Shown here: positions 41,168 through 49,045 of the stretch, one piece after another
Layout: every line of letters begins with the position of its first letter
Position numbering within the stretch: position 1 is the first letter of the stretch
Source: Herbiconiux gentiana
Lineage (GTDB): Bacteria > Actinomycetota > Actinomycetes > Actinomycetales > Microbacteriaceae
Reading direction: 5' to 3'
Assembly: GCF_024978135.1 (NCBI RefSeq)
Contig: NZ_JANTEZ010000004.1
Location: 124,001 to 188,000, forward strand
Length of the DNA stretch: 64,000 nucleotides
The notes under the pieces: model-generated
Told to the model about the DNA's origin: nothing
Databases searched by the model: none
Seen by the model: only the letters and a program-made list of their open reading frames with translations
Program-made: the position numbers and the translations under genes

Positions 41168-42982
41168 GTGATTAGTGGCTTGGGTCTGCGTGGGTACCGG
41201 AGTTTCCGCAGGGAAGACATTCAGCGGGTGGGGCCAATGTCGAAGCTCCACCTCCTGGTGGGGCAGAACAATAGCGGCAAGTCAAATGTTCTAAGAGTTG
41301 CCCAGAGGTATCTACCACTACTCCGGAAACAGGAGTTTCGCCGTCCGACTGATCTTGATCTGCCGAACGACTACGACGGCAGCGTTGAATTCGCGCTCTC
41401 TATCTCTGCTGATGTTCGAGGTGCTTTGGAAACCAAGCTCAGAAGCGAAGAGATACCCGACCACCAATTACTGCAGCAGCTTCTGGAGCTTGATGCCTTG
41501 CTGTCGCTGCCGGCATTCCGACCTGTGGGCCCGCGGGGAGACCCTTGGTTCGACTTCGAGTCGGGCCCGGGGATGGGTAAGGAGCCTCTGGTTTCGTCAG
41601 CGCAGATGCAAACGGCCGCAGAGCAGTACAGCGCATATTGGAGTGAGCTCGACTACTCGGAGCGGCAAATGCGCCACGGCCTTGCTGCCCTGCTCGCTTC
41701 GTACAACGTCGGCACGAATCTCAACCAGGCCGCAAAGTTTCGAGCGTTGATTAGCCAGATCGCACGATCAATTCCTGTGCCGGCAGTTTCGACGATCGCC
41801 GCATTTCGCCAGATTCGCGACGCCGACGACGGGGTCATTGATCACAGCGGGATCGGCTTAATCAAGCGCTTGGCGCGCCTAGAGAACCCCCTCCTCGATG
41901 GTTACGAGGAAAACGCCGAAAAGTTTGAAGCTATAAATCGCTTCACGCGTATAGTCCTCGAGGATCCGACGGCCCGACTCCGCGTACCAGCTACTCAGGA
42001 CGACATCCTGGTCCAAAGCCGAGGCCGGGTCCTGCCCTTGGACAGTCTAGGAACGGGCGTTCACGAGGTCATCATTCTGGCAGTTGCGGCCACGATTCTT
42101 GATGGCGAACTGGTCTGTATTGAGGAGCCGGAGGTCCACCTGCACCCTCTGATGCAGAAACGTCTTCTGCGTTACTTAGCGACCGAAACCTCGAATCACT
42201 ACCTGATCGCCACCCACTCGGCTCACATACTCGATTCGAGCATCGCCTCTATATCTCACGTGCAACTCGAATCTGGCGGCTCGACTATTGACGCAGCAGT
42301 TTCGCCGACGGATGTTTGGAAGATTGCCACCGATCTCGGGTTCCGAGCCTCGGACATTGTGCAATCGAACGCCGTCATCTGGGTCGAGGGGCCCTCGGAT
42401 CGGATCTACTTGGAGTTCTGGCTGCGCACCGTCGATCCACACCTAACTGAAGGTGTGCACTACTCGATCATGTTTTACGGAGGCAGGTTGCTTTCCCAGC
42501 TCGACGCAAGCCAGCGCGAAATTACCGAATTCATCTCTCTACGACGGTTGAATCGCAATCTGGTCGTTCTAATCGACAGCGACAAGAAGTCTCCCCGAGC
42601 GCCGCTAAACGCAACGAAGCGTCGGATCGTTGAGGAGTTCGAGGATTCTGCCGGCGGTTTCGCCTGGGTTACCGCTGGCCGTGAGATCGAGAATTATGTG
42701 CCGGCCGAATTGCTGAACGCGGCGTTTGAAGCCACTCACCCATCCAGGGCGGCCACTTGGGATGGTGGGCGGTACTCGAAGCCCCTCGAGGGTGCGCCAA
42801 TTCTCAGCGGTTCGCCGGACAAGAACGCAATTGCGCACTTTGCAGTCGAGCACTGGAGTTATCGAGAGCCGACATTAGATCTGAAGAAGCAGATCCGCCG
42901 TCTAGCGTCCGAGCTGCGAAGAGTGAATGATCTGCCGAAGGTCGATTACAAAGGACCTTTCGTCGCCGTGCCAACTTCGTGA
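41168..42982 (+). CDS. OLD-family ATPase/TOPRIM nuclease
   Basis: About 605 residues. N-terminal ABC-like ATPase: GLRGYRSFRR, Walker A GQNNSGKSN (32-40), a signature-like LDSLGTGVHEV, Walker B CIEEPEVHLHP near 317 and the H-loop ATHSAH. A C-terminal TOPRIM domain has its Glu at 406 (WVEGPSD) and Asp pair at 470/472 (LIDSDK). OLD proteins of phage P2 and related defence proteins cut DNA and block phage growth. No adjacent helicase is present, so this is the stand-alone class rather than a Gabija pair. GTG 41168 is preferred; GTG 41108 would add 20 residues. Confidence 0.87.
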   Translation: MISGLGLRGYRSFRREDIQRVGPMSKLHLLVGQNNSGKSNVLRVAQRYLPLLRKQEFRRPTDLDLPNDYDGSVEFALSISADVRGALETKLRSEEIPDHQLLQQLLELDALLSLPAFRPVGPRGDPWFDFESGPGMGKEPLVSSAQMQTAAEQYSAYWSELDYSERQMRHGLAALLASYNVGTNLNQAAKFRALISQIARSIPVPAVSTIAAFRQIRDADDGVIDHSGIGLIKRLARLENPLLDGYEENAEKFEAINRFTRIVLEDPTARLRVPATQDDILVQSRGRVLPLDSLGTGVHEVIILAVAATILDGELVCIEEPEVHLHPLMQKRLLRYLATETSNHYLIATHSAHILDSSIASISHVQLESGGSTIDAAVSPTDVWKIATDLGFRASDIVQSNAVIWVEGPSDRIYLEFWLRTVDPHLTEGVHYSIMFYGGRLLSQLDASQREITEFISLRRLNRNLVVLIDSDKKSPRAPLNATKRRIVEEFEDSAGGFAWVTAGREIENYVPAELLNAAFEATHPSRAATWDGGRYSKPLEGAPILSGSPDKNAIAHFAVEHWSYREPTLDLKKQIRRLASELRRVNDLPKVDYKGPFVAVPTS

Positions 42983-43644
42983 TCGGAACTGGAGAGCCGT
43001 GCCGCCTTCTGCCTTATCGCCCGGTGTTAGTCCCAGATAGACGGTTCTGGTGGGCGCGTCTCGCTGACCCGCGACTGACGCAATTTTCCCAGGCGAGATC
43101 GGCCAGCACCTTCGGATCCTGGTGGTATCCGACCAGCCTGCGTCCGCTCGAGCTTGGCGACCAGGTAACCAGTCGGTACCAAATGACCGTGTGTTTGTCG
43201 GCACCGAATGTGAGTTCGCGAATGACACCGTACGGCTGGTCGCCTTCCCGATCGTAGGCAGCGCCTCCGACAACCCGCCAAAATGCCTATACGGTCACTG
43301 ACAGTCGGTGCCGAGGGAGACGACAGTGCGGCATTCGATGGAAGGTATGACACCGGGGACATCTGGGCGTACCGAACAGGCGCGCGAGCCGCGCTAACAC
43401 CGGCCTACCTACGAGCGATCGTCAACAAAAGGGTCGAGATTGAACATCTCGCGGAAGCGGCAAGGTCTCATGGGTGCCAGCAGGCCGGCTCAGATGCCAC
43501 TGGACGGAGCGAGACGTCTTCCTGCAACGAAAGCTTCGCTGGGATGCGCTGGAGGCGGACGGCCCTGAGTCCCCGACGGGTAGACGATTTGCGTCCACGG
43601 GCAGCGCCGACTGACCCGAGTGCCCGGGACCGGTTGCGACTCGA
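42983..43644. other. Gene-poor spacer in the cargo region
   Basis: 662 bases with several overlapping open frames, none with good codon bias or a ribosome-binding site. The only protein-like frame is the start-less minus-strand fragment listed separately. Confidence 0.55.
43014..43286 (-). pseudogene. Start-less remnant of a small hypothetical protein
   Basis: One minus-strand frame is open for 90 codons between TAG (43287-43289) and TAA (43014-43016) and reads like a real protein (AYDREGDQPYGVIRELTFG, then RRLVGYHQDPKVLADLAWEN). It has no ATG, GTG or TTG near its start. This could be the 3' part of a gene cut off by rearrangement. Low confidence. Confidence 0.35.
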
Positions 43645-44127
43645 TTAGAGCAGCGGGAGGCTGCCAGAGACTGACGAATAGCCCGAAGCCGACATAGTCA
43701 GGGTCGCTACCGGTGGTGGCGACTGGTCGGGGTCGTTCTTACCGAGGATGAGCAGAAGTGGTCCGGCCGTGTCCCCTGCTGGGACCGATGCGTTGTAGAC
43801 GAAGGTGTAGGACTCACCGGTGGGATCGTCAGGGCCGTAGTTCCAGGCGATGTCGCCGCTGAACCCGCTGAACCAGAACCCGTTCAACGGAAGGTAAGCC
43901 GTCAAAGCTCCGGCCGGGATAGCGGCAGCACCCTCGTTGGTCGCTCGGATCACGAAGCTGGTGCGGTTCTCGTAGGGGGACGGCGGGGATACCTCGAGCG
44001 ACAACTGAGAGAGCGGGGCGCTCGCTGCCATCGCCGGCACTGCTGTGGCGGCGACGATGACCGGTGTTGCCCAGACAGCTCCGATCACAGTTCGACGGTT
44101 GATCGCGCGGGGCTCGTGCTTGGCCAT
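43645..44127 (-). CDS. Tat-exported secreted protein of unknown function
   Basis: 160 residues. The N terminus has a twin-arginine signal: INRRTVIGAVWATPVIVAATAVPAMAAS, with likely cleavage after AMA near 33. The mature part is strand-rich, about 125 residues, with SQLSLEVSPPSPYENRTSFVIRATNEG resembling an Ig-like/conserved-repeat surface domain. No catalytic motif. ATG lies 6 bases after TAGTCT, so leaderless. As element cargo it would alter the host's surface. Confidence 0.65.
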   Translation of the reverse strand: MAKHEPRAINRRTVIGAVWATPVIVAATAVPAMAASAPLSQLSLEVSPPSPYENRTSFVIRATNEGAAAIPAGALTAYLPLNGFWFSGFSGDIAWNYGPDDPTGESYTFVYNASVPAGDTAGPLLLILGKNDPDQSPPPVATLTMSASGYSSVSGSLPLL

Positions 44128-44133
44128 GTTGGC

Positions 44134-44139
44134 AGACTA
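44134..44139 (-). promoter_or_regulatory. -10 box of the secreted-protein gene
   Basis: TAGTCT on the minus strand, 6 bases before the ATG at 44127. Confidence 0.45.
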
Positions 44140-44235
44140 CCTGTGATGGGCGGTCTCAGCGCGGACGCGTCCAGGTCAGGATGCTGTCGTCGTACCCCCA
44201 GAAATAGGGCCCTCCGGGTAGTGACGCTTCGGGTC

Positions 44236-44241
44236 TAGCCT
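44236..44241 (+). promoter_or_regulatory. -10 box of the small hypothetical gene
   Basis: TAGCCT, 7 bases before the ATG at 44249; no ribosome-binding site. Confidence 0.45.
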
Positions 44242-44248
44242 GACCATC

Positions 44249-44464
44249 ATGATCATGTTGGCCAGGGGCATCGAGGACGACCACTTCTGGGTTGTTCGAG
44301 AGCTGGATGGGGTCCTCGTCGAGACTCCCTGGAGGATCGAGCGTGAGACCGATGGGTATCGCCTTGGCCACGCGGATGACGCGGACTGGTCGCAGTTCGG
44401 TTACGAACTCGGTGCCTTTGAGACTCCGAATGAGGCAATCGAGCGGCTACAAGCGTTTGTTTAG
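44249..44464 (+). CDS. Small hypothetical protein
   Basis: 71 residues with a clear codon bias and a compact look (GIEDDHFWVVRELDGVLVETPWRIERETDGYRLGH). Not recognised. Leaderless start; a 12-bp terminator hairpin follows immediately, which supports a real monocistronic gene. Confidence 0.6.
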   Translation: MIMLARGIEDDHFWVVRELDGVLVETPWRIERETDGYRLGHADDADWSQFGYELGAFETPNEAIERLQAFV

Positions 44465-44465
44465 A

Positions 44466-44506
44466 CGGGGACCGCGGCGCATTGTGGGGATGCACCGCGG
44501 TCCCCG
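44466..44506 (+). terminator. 12-bp terminator hairpin
   Basis: Perfect arms CGGGGACCGCGG (44466-44477) and complement (44495-44506), 17-base loop, directly after the stop at 44464. Confidence 0.7.
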
Positions 44507-44870
44507 CTGCGTCAGAGCCTAGTGGTCAGTCGGGTGTGCACTCGGTGAGGCATGAGGCTTGGGAGGCACTTCTCTCAGGAGCTCCGACAATTGTTCGAGT
44601 TGGGAAAGCGGCACGATCAACCTGGGCGGGCCACTCCGTCCTCACGGATAGCGTGGCCTGTCGCCGAATCTGCCCACCTAGCGCTTAGGCTCCAACTGCG
44701 AAGGTCACGACGGGTCCCCTGCTCGGTCGTGACCTTCGTGCAAGTCGGTTCGGCCGCCGGGATCACTCTTCGCCCGACGGACGCCTTTAGGGCGTCTCAG
44801 CCAACTCACCCCGGATCTCTCCCACCACCCAAAAGTATCCGTCCTCGATTCCTCGGGCTAAGAACAGCAC
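44507..44870. other. Non-coding stretch with one strong hairpin
   Basis: No gene I can support. It contains the perfect 13-bp hairpin CGAAGGTCACGAC (44699-44711 and 44726-44738), probably the terminator of the minus-strand YegP-like gene. Confidence 0.55.
44699..44738 (-). terminator. 13-bp hairpin downstream of the YegP-like gene
   Basis: Perfect inverted repeat with a 14-base loop; on the minus strand it lies 130 bases past the YegP-like stop. Confidence 0.5.
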
Positions 44871-45188
44871 CTACGCGCCCGTGGCGTACCTGGCATTGTC
44901 GCGGACGTTGTCGGCTGCCCGTTGGGCCGAATATTGACTGCTGAAATCTTCCCCCGAACTGGCTACTTTGTCGCTTGATCGCCAAGCGACCCATCGCCAG
45001 TTCTGACCCGAGTCTTGATAGATCTCATATCGCGCAGTAGATGCTCCTGCCTTGAAGGCCGAGGCGGCTCGCTCCGCGTTACTTTTAGAGGCGAAGGTCT
45101 CGCCAGACCATGCGACCATCTCGCCATTACCCCCGTGGAGCCACCAAGAATTGCTCCCAGCTTGGTTCTCGCCTACTACAAATCGCAT
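44871..45188 (-). CDS. YegP family protein (tandem DUF1508)
   Basis: 105 residues made of two about 50-residue DUF1508 repeats: NQAGSNSWWLHGGNGEMVAWSGETFASKSNAERA, then YQDSGQNWRWVAWRSSDKVASSGEDFSSQYSAQRA. Each holds the W-x-A/G-x-N-G-x-x-x-A-x-S-x-x-F plan. Function of the family is unknown. The ATG follows GGGGGAG. It is the last gene before the right att copy. Confidence 0.8.
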   Translation of the reverse strand: MRFVVGENQAGSNSWWLHGGNGEMVAWSGETFASKSNAERAASAFKAGASTARYEIYQDSGQNWRWVAWRSSDKVASSGEDFSSQYSAQRAADNVRDNARYATGA

Positions 45189-45373
45189 GCCCGTGATCTC
45201 CCCCTTGTATCGAGCATCGTTGCTCTGTGTCAGTCAGGGTAGGGCACTGCCGGGAGGCAACGAAAGTGGAACTTTGCTCGGTCCGCAGACAGTCCGCAGC
45301 GAAGGCAATACGACTCATATTGCTACAACTGCAGACAACCATTGTTCCGCGTGATTTAGAGGATCTCAATGGT

Positions 45374-45416
45374 CAACAACGTACGACAACGGCGCTGGTG
45401 GAGATGGGGGGAATTG
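45374..45416. repeat. att site, right copy (43-bp direct repeat)
   Basis: Identical to 30114-30156. Positions 45396-45416 are the CCA end, acceptor strand and T-arm part of tmRNA, so integration restores a full ssrA gene. Confidence 0.95.
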
Positions 45417-45794
45417 AACCCCCGTCCACTACTGTGATTCCGCGCCTTCTACGGGTGTAGCCAGTACAGGCGTTCTGCTCGGCCCCGACCTTTGCTACTG
45501 GCACCTAGGTCGACGGGCCCAGTCACAGTTGAAGTCCCACGTGACCCTGAGACACAGTCACGCAGCAATCTCTCTAGATAATGCCGGAACCCGGGTAGAG
45601 AGCATTCCCGGACCGACAGTTGCTATTTAGCTAGGAAGGAAGACCTAGGCCGCGAGGGCGAAGGTGGCCTTCTTGGCCGCAACAGTGCTGTTTGAATTGG
45701 CACTTATGTTTTGCGGAGGGCGTTAACGAGATAACCCCGCATCCTCGGCCCGCTTCTCGCAGTTTCGCAGGCAGTGTCGAAACCGATCATCCCC
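45396..45794 (-). ncRNA. ssrA: Transfer-messenger RNA
   Basis: A 399-base tmRNA. The 5' end GGGGATG (from 45794) pairs with 3' CATCTCC next to ACCA (45396), giving the 7-bp acceptor stem. The T-arm GGGGGTTCAATTCCCCC is intact. The tag frame at 45645-45701 encodes ANSNSTVAAKKATFALAA and ends in TAG. tmRNA rescues stalled ribosomes with SmpB, whose gene lies 2 kb away. The CCA is encoded. The 3' end is the attachment site of the 15-kb element. Confidence 0.97.
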
Positions 45795-45906
45795 GCGATG
45801 GGCCGTTGTCGTACGCTGTTGAGTTTCCAAATGCACCGGATGCTCATCCGCTGCAGCCCTCTAGTATACGTCGCCCTCGGCACGGTGCGCCACCAGGGTG
45901 ATGGGC

Positions 45907-45912
45907 TAGCGT
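45907..45912 (+). promoter_or_regulatory. -10 box of the SIMPL gene
   Basis: TAGCGT 6 bases before the ATG at 45919. Confidence 0.5.
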
Positions 45913-45918
45913 GAGGTC

Positions 45919-46602
45919 ATGCCAGAGACCATCATCACCGTCGCCGGCACCGGCCGGCTGCGCCGCACCCCCGAGCGCGCGAAGGTGCGCATCGGCATCG
46001 GCTTCGAGGGCTCCAAGCGCGACAGCGTGCTCGCCGCCACCCGCGCCGCCCACGAGTCGGTGACCGGGTCGCTCGTGACCCTGCTGCACCCCGACGGCGG
46101 CCCCGTGATCGACTGGACGTCGGAGGACATCCGGGTCTGGGGCCAGCGCCCCTACAGCCCCGACGGCTCGCGGCTGCCCGTGGAGTTCCACAGCGCCGTG
46201 TTCGTCGACGCCGAGTTCGGCGACTTCGAGGCGCTGTCGGAGTGGATCGACGTCGTCTCGGCCGGCGACGGCATCGCGGTCGACGGCATCGAGTGGCGGC
46301 TCGCTCCCGAGACCGAGGCGGTGCTGCAGCGCGAGGTGCGCCAGGCGGCGATCCAGGATGCGCTGACCAAGGCCCGCGAGTACGCCGACGCCCTGGGCCT
46401 CGGCACGGTCACCGCGCTCTCGCTGAGCGACCCGGGCCTGCTGGACGACCCGGGAGCCGGCCCCTCGGGCGGCGGCCAGCCGCGCATGCTCGCCATGGCG
46501 AAGTCCGCCGGCGGCGGCGGCATCGAGCTTCGGCCGAGCGCCATCGTGATCGAGGCCTCGGTGCACGCGCGGTTCAGCGCCGCTTCCCCGGTCGCCCGAT
46601 GA
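45919..46602 (+). CDS. SIMPL domain protein (DUF541)
   Basis: 227 residues. It opens with the SIMPL signature ITVAGTGRLRRTPERAKVRIGIGFEG and continues with VREVRQ-like QREVRQAAIQDALTKAREYADALGLG. Other members are periplasmic or interact with signalling proteins, but no signal peptide is visible here, so it may be cytoplasmic. Leaderless start. Its stop overlaps the next start (ATGA). Confidence 0.85.
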   Translation: MPETIITVAGTGRLRRTPERAKVRIGIGFEGSKRDSVLAATRAAHESVTGSLVTLLHPDGGPVIDWTSEDIRVWGQRPYSPDGSRLPVEFHSAVFVDAEFGDFEALSEWIDVVSAGDGIAVDGIEWRLAPETEAVLQREVRQAAIQDALTKAREYADALGLGTVTALSLSDPGLLDDPGAGPSGGGQPRMLAMAKSAGGGGIELRPSAIVIEASVHARFSAASPVAR

Positions 46603-47525
46603 CCGATGACCTCCGCGGCCGCCACGTCGTCGTCACCGGCGGCACCGGCGGGCTGGGCTACTGGGCGAGCGAGCAGCTCGCCGCGCGGGGCGCGAGCGTC
46701 GTCATCGCGGCCCGCTCGCCCGAGAAGGGGCAGGCCGCCCTGGCGTCGCTCGCCCGGCACGTTCCCGGAGCCGACGCGCGCTTCGTGCGCCTCGACCTCG
46801 CCGACCTCGCCTCGGTGGAGGCGGCCGCGGCCGAGCTGGCCGACCTCGCCCCGATCGACGCCCTGATCGCCAATGCGGGGGTGCTCTCGAGCGACGGCCG
46901 GCAGCTCACTGCCGACGGCTTCGAGTCGATGCTCGGCACCAACCTGCTCGGGCACGCCGCCCTCATCGGTCGGCTGCTGCCCCGGATGCTCGAGCAGCCC
47001 CGTTCGCCCGAGCACGGTGCGCCCCGCATCGTGAGCCTCGGATCGATCAGCCACGAGTTCTTCCGGCTCGACCTCGACGACCTGCAGAGCGAGCGCGGCC
47101 GGTTCCGGCAGTTCCGCACCTACGGGCGGTCGAAGCTCGCCGTGATGACGTTCGCCTTCGAGCTCGACCGGCGGCTGCGCGCGGCGGGGGCCGACGTGGT
47201 GAGCCTGGTCGCGCATCCGGGCTTCGCGCTCGACGAGCTCAGCCCGCGCCGCGACATCCTCCCGACGCCGAAGACCGCCGCAGCTCCGCTGCGCGCGGCT
47301 TACCGCTTGGGCGCACAGGGCAAGGACGCCGGGTCCCTGCCACTCGTGGCGGCGGCCGTCGATCCGTGGGCGGCCGGTGGCCAGTACTGGGGGCCCGACG
47401 GGTGGCGCCAGCTGAAGGGCCGCCCCGCGATCGTGGCCGCGAAGCCGTACGCGCGCGACCGTGCCGTCGCCGAACGGCTGTGGGCCGCCACGGAGGAGCT
47501 CACGGGCATCCGCTACCCGGTGTGA
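46599..47525 (+). CDS. SDR family oxidoreductase, protochlorophyllide reductase/WWOX-like
   Basis: 308 residues. Rossmann motif VTGGTGGLGYWASEQLAARG (13-32), IANAGV near 88, SLGSIS near 145 and catalytic YGRSK near 175. The long C-terminal part (PLRAAYRLG, GQYWGPDGWRQLKG) matches the extended SDRs annotated as protochlorophyllide-reductase-like. Start overlaps the SIMPL stop. Substrate unknown. Confidence 0.88.
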   Translation: MTDDLRGRHVVVTGGTGGLGYWASEQLAARGASVVIAARSPEKGQAALASLARHVPGADARFVRLDLADLASVEAAAAELADLAPIDALIANAGVLSSDGRQLTADGFESMLGTNLLGHAALIGRLLPRMLEQPRSPEHGAPRIVSLGSISHEFFRLDLDDLQSERGRFRQFRTYGRSKLAVMTFAFELDRRLRAAGADVVSLVAHPGFALDELSPRRDILPTPKTAAAPLRAAYRLGAQGKDAGSLPLVAAAVDPWAAGGQYWGPDGWRQLKGRPAIVAAKPYARDRAVAERLWAATEELTGIRYPV

Positions 47526-47538
47526 GCCGCGTGGCGCC

Positions 47539-47588
47539 GCACCCGAGGGCGCCGCGGGCACCCCGCACCCGGAGGGCGCCGCGAGGGG
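47539..47588. repeat. Imperfect 20-base direct repeat at a convergent junction
   Basis: GCACCCGAGGGCGCCGCG at 47539-47556 and GCACCCGGAGGGCGCCGCG at 47565-47583, between the SDR and smpB stops; each copy contains GGCGCC and may pair as a hairpin. Confidence 0.55.
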
Positions 47589-48065
47589 TCAGTCGCCGAG
47601 GTTGCGGCGGCCGGAGATGGCGCGGTCGGCCTCGCGCTTGTCCTGGCGCTCGCGCAGGGCCTGGCGCTTGTCGTACTCGCGCTTTCCCTTGGCGACCGCG
47701 ATCTCGACCTTCGCGCGCCCGTCGAGGAAGTAGAGGCGCAGGGGCACGAGAGTGTACCCGCCCTCTTTGGTCTTGTGCGAGATCTTGATGATCTGCTCCT
47801 TGTGCAGGAGCAGCTTGCGCTTGCGCCGGGGCGGGTGGTTGTTCCAGGTGCCCTCGTTGTACTCGGGGATGTGCACCGCGTCGAGCCAGGCTTCCCCACC
47901 GTCGATGAAGGCGTAGCCGTCGACGAGCGAGGCGCGCCCGGCCCGCAGCGACTTGACCTCGGTGCCGGTGAGCACGAGGCCGGCCTCATAGGTGTCTTCG
48001 ACGGTGTAGTCGTGGCGCGCCTTGCGGTTGGTCGCGACGACCTTCTCTCCGCGTTCGCGGGGCAC
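47589..48065 (-). CDS. smpB: SsrA-binding protein
   Basis: 158 residues. The OB-fold motifs are [45 protein letters not shown], then the positively charged tail [25 protein letters not shown], which enters the decoding centre. It binds tmRNA and delivers it to stalled ribosomes. GTG start with AGGAG upstream. Positioned next to ftsX, as in many actinobacteria. Confidence 0.96.
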   Translation of the reverse strand: MPRERGEKVVATNRKARHDYTVEDTYEAGLVLTGTEVKSLRAGRASLVDGYAFIDGGEAWLDAVHIPEYNEGTWNNHPPRRKRKLLLHKEQIIKISHKTKEGGYTLVPLRLYFLDGRAKVEIAVAKGKREYDKRQALRERQDKREADRAISGRRNLGD

Positions 48066-48130
48066 GGGATCTCCTGGGGATCGAGGGACGTGGGGGTGTG
48101 CCGCACGCGGCAGCCCACCAGTCTACGCGG

Positions 48131-49045
48131 TCAGACCTTGAGGTAGCGCGTGATCGCGAACTTGGCCGAGAAGGCGGCCAGGATCGCGCCGAGCAGCAGC
48201 AGGATCGGGGCGACCAGGAGGGCGTCGCCGAGGCCGACGAACGAGGTGAACGGCAGCGCCGGAACCAGGAAGTCGCGCACGAAGAACTGCACGATCGCCA
48301 CGATCGCGCCGGCCGCGAGAACCGATCCGATGAGCGCGGCGATCACCCCCTCGAGGATGAACGGCGTCTGGATGAACCTGTTCGACGCACCCACCAAACG
48401 CATGATGCCGAGCTCCCGGCGCCGCGAGAAGGCCGACAGCCGGATCGTCGTGGCGATCAGGAGCACCGCCGCCACGAGCATCAGCGCCGCGATGCCGATC
48501 GCGGTGTAGCTCGCCGCACTCAGGATAGAGAAGATCTGCTCGAGGTAGCTGCGCTGATCGGTCACGCTCTCGACACCCGGCAGCCCCGACAGGCTCTCGA
48601 CCAGCACGTCGGACTGCGTCGGGTCGACCAGGTTCACCCAGTAGGTCTGGTTCAGGAGGTCGGCCGTGACGTATTCGGTGACCGGGTTGCCCGCGAACTG
48701 CTTCTGGAAGTTCTCGAAGGCCTGCTCGTGGTCCTCGAAGTAGAAGCGGTCGATGAAGGGCGCGAGCGTGGGCGACTCGAGCTGGCCCTGCACCGCGGCG
48801 ATCTGATCGGGGGTCGCCTCGCCGCCGGCGCAGTTGTCGCCGCCGGAGGTGGCCGTGCACATGTAGACGGCGACCTGCGCCTTGTCGTACCAGAAGTTCT
48901 TCATCTGGCCGATCTGCATGTGCAGCAGGATGGCCACGCCCACGAAGGTGAGCGAGATGAAGGTCACCAGGATGACCGAGACGACCATCGAGACGTTGCG
49001 TCGGAGGCCGGTGCCGACCTCTCCGAGGATGAGTGCGAATCTCAC
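48131..49045 (-). CDS. ftsX: Cell-division protein FtsX
   Basis: 304 residues with four membrane segments and a large extracytoplasmic loop after the first ([29 protein letters not shown], two Cys). The C-terminal MacB-like permease part reads [35 protein letters not shown]. It pairs with FtsE to activate peptidoglycan hydrolases at the septum. Its ATG overlaps the ftsE stop (ATGA). Confidence 0.95.
   Translation of the reverse strand: MRFALILGEVGTGLRRNVSMVVSVILVTFISLTFVGVAILLHMQIGQMKNFWYDKAQVAVYMCTATSGGDNCAGGEATPDQIAAVQGQLESPTLAPFIDRFYFEDHEQAFENFQKQFAGNPVTEYVTADLLNQTYWVNLVDPTQSDVLVESLSGLPGVESVTDQRSYLEQIFSILSAASYTAIGIAALMLVAAVLLIATTIRLSAFSRRRELGIMRLVGASNRFIQTPFILEGVIAALIGSVLAAGAIVAIVQFFVRDFLVPALPFTSFVGLGDALLVAPILLLLGAILAAFSAKFAITRYLKV

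Larger units (their letters stand above)
30114..45416. mobile_element. Integrated satellite-like or defective prophage element at ssrA
   Basis: About 15.3 kb between 43-bp direct repeats, with a tyrosine integrase at the left end and the tmRNA 3' end at the right end. Contents in order: int, XRE repressor, excisionase, small regulators, replication-like gene, TerS, tape measure protein, then cargo (membrane protein, STAS-like, GHKL ATPase, OLD nuclease, secreted protein, YegP-like). GC and codon bias are clearly lower than in the flanks, most strongly from 39 to 45 kb. No portal, major capsid, TerL, tail tube or lysis gene is present, so it cannot form a phage alone. Confidence 0.92.
45374..45821. 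repeat. 20-base inverted repeat flanking ssrA
   Basis: CAACAACGTACGACAACGGC (45374-45393) is repeated in inverse orientation with one mismatch at 45802-45821. The left arm lies just 3' of tmRNA and the right arm just 5' of it, in the promoter/leader. Confidence 0.8.

Noticed and set aside
42979-43257. A 92-codon plus-strand frame overlapping the OLD stop by GTGA
   Set aside because: The overlap looks like coupling, but the translation is rich in Trp/Arg/Ser without structure and competes with a better minus-strand frame.
43283-43648. A 121-codon plus-strand frame
   Set aside because: No ribosome-binding site, poor codon bias and composition unlike its neighbours.
30114-45416. CRISPR array or toxin-antitoxin pair within the element
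   Set aside because: No regularly spaced repeats were seen, and no small gene pair shows recognisable toxin or antitoxin motifs.
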